DNA of 64,000 nucleotides from JAKAWQ01 sp963840545 (GCA_963840545.1 CAWIZE010000002.1:496001-560000); one strand, 5' to 3'. Shown: positions 7,872-16,652, numbered from the stretch's first letter. Notes: generated from the sequence alone by a model not told the origin. Numbers and translations: made by a program.

Positions 7872-8331
7872 ATGGGCGGATTGCAATGGCTGCTGGAGAT
7901 CGCGCTCACCTTCCTGCTCGCCGCGACGCTCTACCATGCGCTCAGGCTCGAGCGGGCGCTCGGCGTCCTCAAACGCGACCGGGCGGCGCTCGAGGCGCTG
8001 GTCGCGGACTTCAACGCCAGCACGCGCGAGGCCGAGGCGGGCATCGAGCGGCTGCGCACGGCCGCCGACACCACCGGCCGCGACCTCGCCCGCCACAGCG
8101 CCGCCGCCGCCGCCCTCAAGGACGATCTCGGGTTCCTCGCCGAGCGGGCGGAGCGCATGGCCGACCGGCTCGATGCGAGCTTGCGCGCGGGCCGCGCCGC
8201 CGATGCGCTCATCGGGGCGCGGGGCCGTCGGGCGCGTCTGCGTGCCCGTTCCGGCGGCGCCGCGGGCCGGCCGGCCCCCCGAGAGCGAGGCGGAGCGCGA
8301 GCTCCTGCGGGCGCTCCGGATGGCGCGCTGA
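7872..8331 (+). pseudogene. DUF6468 flagellar-operon protein, frameshifted near its 3' end
   Basis: A strong GAGGAGG site precedes the ATG at 7872. The product has one N-terminal membrane helix (about residues 5-22), then a long coiled coil (LERALGVLKRDRAALEALVA and onward). This is the layout of DUF6468 proteins encoded between fliM and motE in Acetobacteraceae-like genomes. The conserved C-terminal tail ESEAERELLRALRMAR is in the neighbouring frame. Dropping one C from the six-C run at 8275-8280 joins both parts and moves the stop to 8329-8331, eight bases before motE. Uncorrected, the frame runs to 8372 and overlaps motE by 34 nt with a junk tail. Function is unknown; a membrane-anchored helper of motor assembly is an inference from context. 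Confidence 0.75.
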
Positions 8332-8338
8332 GGGCGCG

Positions 8339-8983
8339 ATGGCGCCACGCCTTCCCCGCCTGCTGCCGGTGACCATCGTCGCCATGGCGGCACTGCTCGG
8401 CGTCAAGTCGGTGGCGCTGGTGCGCGCCGCCGCGCCCTCCGCCAGCGGCGCCCCGGCGTCCGCCCCGATGTCCGCCCCGATGTCCGCCCGGGTGTCCGCG
8501 TCCGCTTCTGCGTCCACGTCCGCGGCCGCACCGTCCGCGAGCACCCCGCCGCCGGCGCGGATGCCGAGCCCCGCCGAACAGCGTCTGCTCGAGGATCTCG
8601 CCCGCCGCAGCGCCGCACTCGATGCCCGCGCCGCCGCGCTCGATCTCAAGGAGACCGTGCTCAAGGCCGCCGAGAAGCGCGTTGCGGGCGAGGTCGCGGA
8701 GCTCGCGGCCCTGCAGAAGAAACTGGCGGCGGAGGACGAGGCGCGGCAGGCGGGCTCGGAGGCGAACTGGGACGGGCTCGTCAAGCTCTACGAGAACATG
8801 CGGCCGCAGGACGCGGCGACGATTTTCGACGGCCTCGACATGCACGTGCTGCTCGAGGTCGTGCGGCGGATGAACGAACGCAAGGCGGCGCCGATCCTCG
8901 CCGCGATGGACCCGGCGAAGGCGCGCGCGCTGACCGCCCAGCTCGCGGCGGCTCCGGGCAGTCCAGGAGGGACCGGAAGCTAG
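8339..8983 (+). CDS. motE: MotE-like flagellar protein (MgtE N-domain)
   Basis: In rhizobia MotE is a periplasmic chaperone for the motility protein MotC. The 214-aa product starts with a membrane or signal segment (LPVTIVAMAALLGVKSVALV), followed by an Ala/Ser/Pro-rich linker carrying a 12-bp tandem repeat, a coiled coil (about residues 80-150), and an MgtE intracellular-N-like domain with LYENMRPQDAATIFDGLDM and APILAAMDPAKARALTAQLA. The ATG at 8339 is the first that includes the membrane segment. The TAG stop shares its last base with the GTG start of the next gene. Confidence 0.82.
   Translation: MAPRLPRLLPVTIVAMAALLGVKSVALVRAAAPSASGAPASAPMSAPMSARVSASASASTSAAAPSASTPPPARMPSPAEQRLLEDLARRSAALDARAAALDLKETVLKAAEKRVAGEVAELAALQKKLAAEDEARQAGSEANWDGLVKLYENMRPQDAATIFDGLDMHVLLEVVRRMNERKAAPILAAMDPAKARALTAQLAAAPGSPGGTGS
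8459..8494 (+). repeat. 12-bp tandem repeat in motE
   Basis: TCCGCCCCGATG occurs twice (8459-8470, 8471-8482), followed by the diverged copy TCCGCCCGGGTG and then several 6-bp TCCGCG-like units. It encodes the SAPM-SAPM-SARV-SASASAS linker and keeps the frame. Confidence 0.85.
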
Positions 8984-11900
8984 TGGCGAGCCGCAGGCCC
9001 CTGTCCCGGGGTTGCGCCGCCCTGCTGCTGCCGGTCGCCCTCCTGCTCGGCGCGCCGGGCGGGCTGGCGGCTGCGTCAGCCCTGGGGCCGATCGGCGTGC
9101 GGGCCGGCGATCACCAGGGCTTCGGCCGGCTGGTCTTCGACTTTCCGGACAGCGTGAGCTTCCACCTCCAGCGTCTCGATGGCGGCGTCGCCCTGCATTT
9201 CGCCGATCCCGCGCCGATCGGCGAGCCGCCGATGCTGCCGCGCAACGTCACCGCGTTCATCCCCGCGGACGGCGAGGCCAATGTCGGGATCGCGCCGGGT
9301 GCGAGCGTCCGCACGATGCAGCTCGGCAGGCGCATCGTGCTCGACGTCCTCGACCCACCGCGCCCCGGCCCTCAGCTCGTCCCTCAGGCGGCGCCCCGGG
9401 TGCTGCCGGCGGCCAATTCGGTGGCGGTGGCCGCCGACCCGCCGCTGCCGTTGCCGCCGCCGCCGATTCCCCTCCCCCTGCCGCCCCTGCCGCCAGCGCC
9501 GGCAAGCGCGGCCGCGCCCGCACGCCTCGCCGCGGCGCCCCCGGTGATCGCCGCCGAGCGGCCCCGAGCCGCGTCCCGGCCCGCGTCCCAACCGCCCGCT
9601 TCCGCGGTGCCGGCCGCCCCTGCGGTGGCCGCGACCCCAACCCCGACCCCGACGCCAACCCCGCCCGGCGCCGCCGCTCCGGACCTCGGCGAGCTCGATG
9701 GCCTGGCGCTCGCCGCCCGCCGCGTCAGCGCCCCCGACGGCGCCGCGGCGGCCATCCTGCTGCCGTTCGGCCGCCGCTCCGGCGCCGCGTCCTTCCGCCG
9801 CGGCGATTCCGGTTATGTCGTCTTCGACGAGAGCCGTCCGATCGACATGGCGGGGCTCGCCGCCGACCCGGCTTTCGGCGGGGCGCGGATCACGCTGCTG
9901 CCCGCGGGCACGCTGCTCCGCGTCCCGCTGCCGCCGACGCTCGGCCTGACGCTCGCGCACCGCGAGGACGGCTGGGTGGTCGGCATCACCGCGGCGGCCG
10001 CGACGGCGCGCGCGATCGTCTCCAGGGCCGCTGCCGGAACGCTGGTGCTGACGCTGGCCACCGCGGCACGGGTCGTGGTGATGCCCGACCCCGAGAGCGG
10101 AGCGGATCTCCTCGTCGGCACGCTGCATGTGCCTGGCGCGGCGGTGGCGGTGAGCCGGCACCTGCCGGGCTTCGTGCTGCTGCGCACCTGGCTCGGCGTC
10201 GCCGTCGAGCCCCTCACCGATCACCTCGTCCTGCGCGCGGATGCGGGCGGCTTCGCGCTCGCGACGGACACGCCGGGCGGGCTGCCGCTGGCGGCCGAGC
10301 CGGGCCCGCTCGCCGCCTTCGAGGCGGAGGGGACGCTCACCCGCCGCTTCGATTTTCCCTCCTTGCCGCTCGGGCAATTGGTCACGCGGCTGGGTGAGGA
10401 GCTCGACGCGGCCGTTGCCGCCCCGCGCCTCGCCCGCTTCGCCCCGCGCCTGGCCGAGGCCAAGACGATGCTGGCGCTCGGCATGGGCACGGAGGCCGAG
10501 GCGCTGCTCAGGCTCGCCGTGGCGGACGATCCGCGCCATGCAGGGGATCCGGAGGTGCAGGGGCTCAGCGCCATCGCCGCCTTGCTCGCCGGGCGGTTCG
10601 ACCGCACCGACGGGCTCGAGGATCCGGCGCTCTCGGGCAGCGACGAGGTCGCGCTCTGGCGCGCCGCCCGCGCCGCGCTCAGGGGGGAGGACGCAGCCGG
10701 CACGGCCCCGGTCTTCGCCGCAACCGGCGCCCTGATCCTCTCCTACCCGGACGGCCTACGCGACTTCCTCGCCCCGATCGCCGCCGAGGCCATGGTGCAA
10801 GGCGGGGCGCTCGCCGCCGCCTCTTCGTTCCTCGCCGAGGCCCCGCACGATCCTGCGCTCGATCTGGCACGCGCGTCCCTGCTCGCCGCCGAGGGAAAGA
10901 CCGCGCCGGCGCTCGCCGCGTACGACCGGCTCGCCCGGTCCGCGGACCGGCCGGTCGCGGCGCGGGCCGCGAGCCGCGCCGTGCTGCTGCGCCTGGCCTC
11001 CGGCGCGCTCGGCGACAAGGCGGCGGCCGATGCCCTCTCGCGCCAGTTCTACGCCTGGCGCGGCGGCGCGCACGAGCTCGGGCTCCGCCTCAAGGTGGCC
11101 GCGCTCGAGGCCGGGGCGGGCGAGTGGCGCCAGGCGCTCGACCTGCTTGGCCACACCCAGGACCTTTTTCCGGCCGACGCGGCGGAGGTGCGCGCCGCCC
11201 GTTCGGCGACCTTCGCGCGGCTCTTCGCCGGCCACGCGGCCGATCGCCTCGCGCCGCTCGACCTCGTGAGCCTGATCGAGGACAACGCCGACCTGATCCC
11301 GACCGGCGAGGCGGGGGAGCGGCTCGGGGAAATGCTCGCCGACCGGCTGGTGGCGCTCGACCTGCCCGACCGCGCCGCGGCGGTGCTCGCAAAACTGATG
11401 GCAGTGGCCCCTCCGGGCGCGCCGCAGGCCGGCATCGGCGCGCGGCTCGCCGCGGTGCGCCTGGCCGAGGACGATCCGGCCGGCGCGCTGGCCGCCCTCG
11501 CCGCGTCCCGCGCCGCCGACCTGCCGCCGGCGCTCGCCGAGCGGCGGACGATGATCTACGCCCGCGCGACGGCGGCCGAAGGCCATGACCGCCCGGCGCT
11601 CTCGGCGCTGGCTTCGTTCGACGATCCTGCGGCCAACAGGCTCCGCGCCGACCTCCTGGAAAAGAGCGGCAACTGGACGGGCGCCGAGGCCGCGCTCGCC
11701 GCCCTCGCCGCGAGCGAGGTGCCGGCTTCCGGCCCGCTCTCCGAGCCTGATCGCCGCCTGCTCGTGCGGCTCGCGAGCAGTGCCACGGAGGCCGGCGACG
11801 CCGCAGGGCTGGCAAGCCTGCACGCCGGGTACGGCCCCCGCATGGGCGAGGGGCCGCTCGCCGATATGTTCCGCCTGCTCACCGATCCGCCGGCGCGAAG

Positions 11901-12000
11901 CCTTGGCGATCTTCCCCAGGTGACGCGCGAGACGACCATCGCGGAGCAGCTGCCCGACGAGCTGAAAGCGATCGGCGCGACGATGCGGGTGGTGCCCTGA
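8983..12000 (+). CDS. Large exported repeat protein of the flagellar operon (1005 aa), function unknown
   Basis: The GTG start at 8983 overlaps the motE stop by one base. The protein has a signal peptide (about residues 1-30). Next comes an AMIN-like N-terminal domain (GDHQGFGRLVFDFPDSVSFH, then VALHFADPAP), a proline-rich stretch (about 150-180) and a Thr-Pro repeat (about 217-227). A second beta-rich segment follows, and from about residue 460 there is a long alpha-helical region of TPR-like repeats (for example LALGMGTEAEALLRLAVADD and LASGALGDKAAADALSRQFY). This is a conserved but uncharacterised companion of fliLM-motE in this group as far as I can recall. AMIN-like domains bind envelope glycan in other proteins, so a periplasmic scaffold near the motor is a reasonable guess, not a demonstrated role. 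Confidence 0.8.
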   Translation: MASRRPLSRGCAALLLPVALLLGAPGGLAAASALGPIGVRAGDHQGFGRLVFDFPDSVSFHLQRLDGGVALHFADPAPIGEPPMLPRNVTAFIPADGEANVGIAPGASVRTMQLGRRIVLDVLDPPRPGPQLVPQAAPRVLPAANSVAVAADPPLPLPPPPIPLPLPPLPPAPASAAAPARLAAAPPVIAAERPRAASRPASQPPASAVPAAPAVAATPTPTPTPTPPGAAAPDLGELDGLALAARRVSAPDGAAAAILLPFGRRSGAASFRRGDSGYVVFDESRPIDMAGLAADPAFGGARITLLPAGTLLRVPLPPTLGLTLAHREDGWVVGITAAAATARAIVSRAAAGTLVLTLATAARVVVMPDPESGADLLVGTLHVPGAAVAVSRHLPGFVLLRTWLGVAVEPLTDHLVLRADAGGFALATDTPGGLPLAAEPGPLAAFEAEGTLTRRFDFPSLPLGQLVTRLGEELDAAVAAPRLARFAPRLAEAKTMLALGMGTEAEALLRLAVADDPRHAGDPEVQGLSAIAALLAGRFDRTDGLEDPALSGSDEVALWRAARAALRGEDAAGTAPVFAATGALILSYPDGLRDFLAPIAAEAMVQGGALAAASSFLAEAPHDPALDLARASLLAAEGKTAPALAAYDRLARSADRPVAARAASRAVLLRLASGALGDKAAADALSRQFYAWRGGAHELGLRLKVAALEAGAGEWRQALDLLGHTQDLFPADAAEVRAARSATFARLFAGHAADRLAPLDLVSLIEDNADLIPTGEAGERLGEMLADRLVALDLPDRAAAVLAKLMAVAPPGAPQAGIGARLAAVRLAEDDPAGALAALAASRAADLPPALAERRTMIYARATAAEGHDRPALSALASFDDPAANRLRADLLEKSGNWTGAEAALAALAASEVPASGPLSEPDRRLLVRLASSATEAGDAAGLASLHAGYGPRMGEGPLADMFRLLTDPPARSLGDLPQVTRETTIAEQLPDELKAIGATMRVVP

Positions 12001-12009
12001 ATAGATGAC

Positions 12010-12040
12010 GACCGCCTGCGCTGCGGTCTTTCCTCTTGCG
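12010..12040 (+). terminator. Probable intrinsic terminator after the flagellar operon
   Basis: GACCGC-CTGCGCT-GCGGTC (12010-12028) forms a 6-bp stem with a 7-nt loop, followed by the T-rich TTTCCTCTT. It begins 9 nt after the stop of the 1005-aa gene. The stem is short, so termination may be partial. Confidence 0.5.
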
Positions 12041-12064
12041 TCGCTGGCCCGCTTTGCCTATTTG
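12036..12064 (+). promoter_or_regulatory. Candidate speD promoter
   Basis: TTGCGT (12036-12041), a 17-nt spacer and TATTTG (12059-12064) match a housekeeping promoter reasonably well. Transcription would start near 12071 and give a leader of about 65 nt that contains the palindrome at 12086-12103. Confidence 0.45.
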
Positions 12065-12085
12065 CCGGGACCTTAGCCCGCCGGC

Positions 12086-12103
12086 GCGAAGCGATCGCTT
12101 CGC
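12086..12103 (+). promoter_or_regulatory. Perfect 18-bp palindrome in the speD leader
   Basis: GCGAAGCGATCGCTTCGC is perfectly self-complementary. As RNA it folds into a 7-bp stem with a GATC loop, ending 34 nt before the speD ATG. It could be a post-transcriptional control hairpin or a DNA operator. I recognise no known riboswitch class in it. Confidence 0.45.
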
Positions 12104-12137
12104 CCGAGAGGCTGTCTGCTGGTTGCAGGGGTACGCG

Positions 12138-12587
12138 ATGAACGCACTTGCTCAACTGGGGATGGTCTCGGAAAGCTCCCGAGAGAACCAGGAAAACGGC
12201 CTCACGTCCGAGGCCAAGGACTATTTCGTCACGCGCGACGGACTGCGCTTCGCCGGCGCGCATCTGCTGCTCGATTTGTGGGGCGCGGAGAACCTCACCG
12301 ATCCGGCGGCGATCGAGGCGGCTCTCGCCGCGGCAGCGCGTGCCGCCAATGCGACGATCCTGCACACGCACCTGCACCATTTCGGATCGGAGTGCGGCGT
12401 CTCCGGCGTGCTCGTGCTGGCGGAGAGCCATATCTCGATTCACACCTGGCCGGAGCACGGCTTCGCCGCGATCGACATCTTCATGTGCGGCGCCTGCGAT
12501 CCTTATCGCTCGGTGCCGCTGATCAAGGCGGCGTTCCGGCCACGCTCGATGCAGCTCTCCGAGCATCGGCGCGGCCTGCTTCCCTGA
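12138..12587 (+). CDS. speD: S-adenosylmethionine decarboxylase proenzyme, SpeD/SpeH type
   Basis: This pyruvoyl enzyme decarboxylates S-adenosylmethionine to supply aminopropyl groups for spermidine. In the 149-aa product the self-cleavage site is Glu96-Ser97 in LAESHISIHTWPEH, where Ser97 becomes the pyruvoyl group. The catalytic His (IHTW) and Cys117 (IFMCG) are present. The length fits the short bacterial class. The ATG at 12138 has AGGGG upstream and precedes the conserved region by about 35 residues. speE follows 33 nt later, so the two make the final spermidine steps together. Confidence 0.93.
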   Translation: MNALAQLGMVSESSRENQENGLTSEAKDYFVTRDGLRFAGAHLLLDLWGAENLTDPAAIEAALAAAARAANATILHTHLHHFGSECGVSGVLVLAESHISIHTWPEHGFAAIDIFMCGACDPYRSVPLIKAAFRPRSMQLSEHRRGLLP

Positions 12588-12620
12588 CGCGATTCTCAAC
12601 GCAATTCCTTGGCCGCGCCG

Positions 12621-13487
12621 ATGGCGCTCGACGCCTGGATCAACGAAAGTCTCTATCCCGCGTGGGGCCAGCGCTTCCGGGTGAAGCGCTGGCTCGTGCG
12701 GGCCGAGAGCGCGTTCCAGGACATCGCCATCTTCGAGAGCGAGACGCACGGCCGCGTGCTGATGCTCGACGGCGTGGTGCAGATCACCGAGGCGGACGAG
12801 TTCGTCTATCAGGAGATGATCGTGCATGTTCCGCTGCTCGCCCACGGCGCGGCGGAGCGCGTGCTGATCATCGGCGCGGGCGATGGCGGCGTGCTCCGCC
12901 GCGTGCTCGAGCATCGCACGGTGCGCCGCGCGGTGATGGTGGAGATCGACGCCGAGGTGGTCCGTCTCGCCCGCGCGTTCCTGCCGGAAATCGGCGGCGC
13001 GGCGTGGGAAGATCCGCGCGCCGAGGTGATCGTCGGTGACGGCATCGCCTATGTGGCGGCGGCGCCGGACGCTTCGTTCGATGTCGTGATCGTCGATTCC
13101 ACCGATCCGATCGGCGTCGGCGAGGCGTTGTTCACCGAGGCGTTCTACGCCCATGCGGCGCGCATCCTCTCCGCGCGCGGCATCGTCGTGAACCAGTGCG
13201 GCGTGCCCTTCATGCAGGCTGACGAGCTGGCCGAGACGAGCCGGCGGCGGCGCCAAGCCTTCGCCCATGTCAGCGCCTATGTCGCCGCGGTGCCGACCTA
13301 TGTCGGCGGCTTCATGACGCTCGGCTGGGCGGCGAAGGATCCTTCTCTCGCGGCCCAGCCGCCCGCCGCGATCCGCGCCCGCGCGGAGGAAGCCGGTATC
13401 CTCGGCAGGACCCGCTACTGGACGCCCGAGATCCATGCGGGCGCCTTCCACCTGCCGCCTTATATCGCCAGGTTGCTGCCGGGCTGA
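12621..13487 (+). CDS. speE: Spermidine synthase
   Basis: SpeE transfers the aminopropyl group from decarboxylated SAM to putrescine. The 288-aa product shows the family pattern: W-x-E-S/N-E start (DAWINESLYPAWGQRFRVKR), LMLDGVVQITEADEFVYQEM, the nucleotide-binding VLIIGAGDGGVLRRVLEH, and the catalytic DVVIVDSTDPIGVGEALF. The ATG at 12621 is preferred to an in-frame TTG four codons upstream, although no clear ribosome-binding site is visible, which suggests coupling to speD. Confidence 0.93.
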   Translation: MALDAWINESLYPAWGQRFRVKRWLVRAESAFQDIAIFESETHGRVLMLDGVVQITEADEFVYQEMIVHVPLLAHGAAERVLIIGAGDGGVLRRVLEHRTVRRAVMVEIDAEVVRLARAFLPEIGGAAWEDPRAEVIVGDGIAYVAAAPDASFDVVIVDSTDPIGVGEALFTEAFYAHAARILSARGIVVNQCGVPFMQADELAETSRRRRQAFAHVSAYVAAVPTYVGGFMTLGWAAKDPSLAAQPPAAIRARAEEAGILGRTRYWTPEIHAGAFHLPPYIARLLPG

Positions 13488-13490
13488 GCG

Positions 13491-14066
13491 ATGGGCGGAT
13501 CCGGCAAGCCACCTGATGCGGCCGCGCTGCACGAGGCGGCGCTCAGCCACCTCGCCCGCTACGCGGCCACGCGCGCGGGGCTCGAGCGGGTGCTGCTCCG
13601 GCGCATCGCGCGCTGGGCGCGCCAGGCCGACGGCGAGCGTGAGGCAACCGCCGCTTCCGTGGCGGTGGCGAAGGCCGCCGCGAAAGACGTGGTGGCGCGG
13701 CTGGTCGCGGCAGGCGCGGTGAACGACGCGGCCTTTGCCGCGGCGCGGGCCAGGCGGCTTGCCCGCGCCGGCAGCTCCCGCCAGCGGATCGCGGCCCACC
13801 TCGCCCGCCACGGGGTCACCGGCAGTGCCGTCGCCGCGGCGCTGCCCGCCGATCCCGAGGCCGAACTGCTGGCGGCACTCGCGCTCGCCCGACGGCGGCG
13901 CATCGGGCCGTTCCGCATGGCGCGTTCGGTGGACCCGGACGCCGCGCGGCGGGAGCTCGCCGCACTTGCCCGCGCCGGATTCCCCCATGGCGTTGCGCGC
14001 GCCGCGCTCGCCATGCCGCGCGCCGACGCCGAGGAGCGCCTCGCCGCCCGGCAGGCGACGGAGTAG
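13491..14066 (+). CDS. recX: RecX family regulatory protein
   Basis: RecX proteins bind RecA filaments and limit recombinase activity. The 191-aa product is Ala/Arg-rich and helical with three-helix RecX repeats: LARYAATRAGLERVLLRRIA, then VARLVAAGAVNDAAFAAARA and QRIAAHLARHGVTGSAVAAA. It begins 3 nt after the speE stop, so it may share its mRNA, an unusual partner for polyamine genes. The assignment rests on repeat pattern and length; low-complexity Ala content lowers certainty slightly. Confidence 0.78.
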   Translation: MGGSGKPPDAAALHEAALSHLARYAATRAGLERVLLRRIARWARQADGEREATAASVAVAKAAAKDVVARLVAAGAVNDAAFAAARARRLARAGSSRQRIAAHLARHGVTGSAVAAALPADPEAELLAALALARRRRIGPFRMARSVDPDAARRELAALARAGFPHGVARAALAMPRADAEERLAARQATE

Positions 14067-14071
14067 GGCGC

Positions 14072-15404
14072 CTACAAAGTGCCGAGGGCGGCGTCCGCCG
14101 CCGCACCAAGCCGCGTGACGATCAGGTCGATGCCGGGGGCATCGATGATGTAGGGGGGTGCGACGATGACGTGATCGCCTGCCGTCCCGTCGATCGTGCC
14201 GCCCATCGGATAGATCGCGAGACCGCGCGCCATCGCTTCGTCCTTCACCCGCTGGTTGAGCTTGAGCGCGGGCGCGAAGGGGGTCTTCGCGCCGCGCTCG
14301 GCGACGAATTCGAGCGCCCAGAAGAGACCGCGGCCGCGGATGTCCCCGACATGGGGGTGGTTGCCGAAGCGCTCGATGAGGCCGACCTCGAGCCGCGCGC
14401 CCATGGCGCGGATATTGGCGAGCAGATCGTCCTCCCGGATCACCTCTTGCACGGCGAGCGCGGCCGCGCAGGCGACCGGATGGGCCTGGTACGTGTGGCC
14501 GTGGATGAAGCGGCCCGTGCCGCGCGCGAGTGCGGCCGCCACCCGCCGCCCGATCAGGATCCCGCCGATCGGCTGGTAGCCGCCGCCCAACCCCTTGGCG
14601 ATCACCTGGATGTCCGGCGCCACCCCCTCCTGCGCCCAGGCGTGGAGCGTGCCGGTGCGGCCCATGCCGCACATCACCTCGTCGAGGATCAGGAGCGCCC
14701 CATGGCGCTCGCAGACCTCCCGAACAGCCCGGAAATAGCCCGCGACCGGCGGCACGCAGCCGGCGGTGGCGCCGAGCACCGGCTCGGCGAGGAAGGCGAT
14801 CACGTTGCCCGGCCCGAGGCGCTGGAACTCGGCCTCGAGCTCGGCGGCGAGACGGGCGACGTACTCCGCCTCGCTCTCGTCCGCGCCCTGGAAGCGGTAG
14901 GCGAAGCAGGGCGAGACATGGCTGAAGACCGGGGCGAGGATCGGCTCGTAGAGCGCGCGGCGGGCGATGTTCCCCCCGGCTGCGAGCGCGCCCAGCGTGT
15001 TGCCGTGATAGCTCTGGCGCCGGGCGATGAAGTGGGTTCGCCCCGGCTCGCCGCGCTCGACGAAATATTGCCGGGCGAGCTTGAGCGCGGCCTCCGTCCC
15101 TTCCGAGCCCGAGGAGACGAAGAAAGCGTGGGTGAGGTCCCCGGGCTCGCCTTCGAGCAGCAGATCGGCCAGCGCCTCGGCGGGGTGGGAGGAAAAGAGC
15201 GAGGTGTGGGCATAGGCGACGCGGGTCGATTGCTCGGCGATCGCCGCGATCACCCGCGCATTGCCGTGGCCGAGGCAGGCGACGGCCGCGCCGCCCGAAC
15301 CGTCGAGCACCTCCTGCCCGGAACTCGAGGCGGAGCCAGATCCCGTGCCCGCTCTCGACCATCGGCGGGGGGGCAGCGAAGGAACGGTGGAGGAGACGGC
15401 TCAC
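14072..15404 (-). pseudogene. Class III aminotransferase, frameshifted near the N-terminus
   Basis: The bulk (from about 15310 down) is a complete PLP aminotransferase of the class III omega-amino acid type: LDGSGGAAVACLGHGN, SSGSEGTEAALKLARQY, ILDEVMCGMGRTG, and the PLP lysine in IQVIAKGLGGGYQPIGG. It has no plausible start of its own except a GTG inside conserved sequence. The family N-terminus (SRLLHRSFAAPPPMVESGHG, then IWL) is in the next frame, opening with GTG at 15404 after an AAGG site. Removing one base at about 15336-15346 joins the two as HGIWL-ASSSGQEVLDGSGG. The substrate is unknown; the gene stands alone and converges on recX. Confidence 0.8.
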
Positions 15405-15495
15405 GGGGACACCTTGGCGTTACGAGGCGGGGGCGTTCATCTTGAGGCGGGGCTGGCGAGAAACCATTTCCCGAGCCTCGCCCGAGAGGCCGTGC

Positions 15496-15912
15496 ATGAC
15501 AACCTCCTCTCCCTCCCTGATTTCGCGCCACGGCGCCTTCGCCCTCCTCGCCGTGACCGAGACCGTGACCGGCGAGGTGCGGGCGGCCGCCTCGGGCTTC
15601 GTCATCGACCCCAACGGCGGCTCGGTCGGAATCGGCGTCGCGATCGGATCGCTCCCCGCCGATGCGGGCCGTGACGCGGGCGTCATCGTGACCGGCGTCA
15701 CCGCCGGCGGGCCGGCGGAGATGGCAGGAATCCGGCCCGGCGACGTGCTGCTCGCGGTCAACGGAACCGCGGTCGCGGGCACGCTCGATCTCCTTCGCGC
15801 GGTGGCGGCCCAGCCGCCGGGCAGTCGGACGAGCGTGACCTTGAACCGGAACGGCGCGAGGATGGCCCTTCCGATCACGGTCGGCGAGCGGCCGGCCAAC
15901 GCGCCGGAGTAA
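15496..15912 (+). CDS. PDZ-domain protein, probable HtrA/DegP relic lacking the protease core
   Basis: From the ATG at 15496 the 138-aa product has a short N-terminal part, the strings AASGFVIDPNG and GSVGIGVAIGS side by side, and a PDZ domain (VIVTGVTAGGPAEMAGIRPG, DVLLAVNGTAVAG). In HtrA proteases SGFVID opens the trypsin-like domain and G-S-I/V-G-I-G-F-A-I-P-S closes it, about 130 residues apart. Here they are adjacent, so the catalytic His, Asp and Ser are all missing. It lies 56 nt upstream of a response regulator and sensor kinase, the usual company of degP. It could be a regulatory peptide-binding protein or a decaying gene. No signal peptide is obvious. Confidence 0.7.
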   Translation: MTTSSPSLISRHGAFALLAVTETVTGEVRAAASGFVIDPNGGSVGIGVAIGSLPADAGRDAGVIVTGVTAGGPAEMAGIRPGDVLLAVNGTAVAGTLDLLRAVAAQPPGSRTSVTLNRNGARMALPITVGERPANAPE

Positions 15913-15968
15913 CGGCCTCCGGCGCAGGGCAAGGCGGGGCGAGGCGGGAAGCGGCAGGGGACGAAGGA

Positions 15969-16652
15969 ATGCGGATTCTGGTGGTCGAGGACGACAAGGA
16001 CGTGGCGGGCTTCGTGGTCAAGGGCCTGCGCGAGAGCGGGCACGTGGTCGAGCACGCCGATAACGGCCGCGACGGATTGTTCCTGGCGGCGAGCGAGCCG
16101 TTCGACGCGATCATCCTCGATCGGATGCTGCCGGGCGGGATCGACGGCCTCAGGATCCTCGAGACGCTGCGCTCGCAGCGCAACGCCGTGCCGGTGCTCT
16201 TCCTCTCCGCGCTCGGCCAGGTGGACGACCGGGTGCTGGGGCTCAAGGCGGGCGGGGACGACTACCTCACCAAGCCCTTCGCCTTCGCCGAGCTGCTGGC
16301 GCGGGTCGAGGCCCTGACCCGCCGCGGCAAGGGCGAGGGGCCGGTCACCAAGCTCACCGTCGCCGATCTCGAGATGGACCTCCTCTCGCGCAGCGTCCGC
16401 CGCGCCGGCCAGAAGATCGACCTCCAGCCGCGGGAGTTCCTGCTGCTCGAATACCTGATGCGGCACGCCGGCCAGGTCGTGACGCGGACCATGCTGCTCG
16501 AGGGCGTGTGGGACTACCATTTCGACCCGCAGACCAACGTCATCGACGTGCATGTCTCGCGGTTGCGCCAGAAGGTGGACAAGCCCTTCCCGACATCCTT
16601 GATCCACACCGTGCGCAACGCCGGCTACATGCTCCGTCCAGATGGCCAATGA
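15969..16652 (+). CDS. OmpR-family response regulator
   Basis: This 227-aa protein has a receiver domain (MRILVVEDDKDVAGFVVKGL, phospho-acceptor Asp51 in AIILDRMLPGG, Lys in DDYLTKPFAFAELLARVEAL) and a winged-helix DNA-binding domain (about residues 130-222: DLQPREFLLLEYLMRHAGQV, NVIDVHVSRLRQKVDKPF). It pairs with the sensor kinase whose ATG overlaps its 3' end by 11 nt. It resembles the CpxR/BaeR/TctD group. Its target is unknown, but the upstream PDZ gene is a natural candidate. Confidence 0.93.
   Translation: MRILVVEDDKDVAGFVVKGLRESGHVVEHADNGRDGLFLAASEPFDAIILDRMLPGGIDGLRILETLRSQRNAVPVLFLSALGQVDDRVLGLKAGGDDYLTKPFAFAELLARVEALTRRGKGEGPVTKLTVADLEMDLLSRSVRRAGQKIDLQPREFLLLEYLMRHAGQVVTRTMLLEGVWDYHFDPQTNVIDVHVSRLRQKVDKPFPTSLIHTVRNAGYMLRPDGQ

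Noticed and set aside
12086..12103. Known riboswitch (SAM or polyamine type) before speD
   Set aside because: Only a simple palindrome is visible; none of the conserved loops or pseudoknot elements of known SAM riboswitches is present.
11556..15404. A 1282-codon open frame on the minus strand
   Set aside because: It runs antisense through the 3' end of the 1005-aa gene, speD, speE and recX, and has Arg/Gly/His-rich shadow composition. Only its first 20 or so codons match the aminotransferase N-terminus; long open frames on the opposite strand are expected at this GC content.
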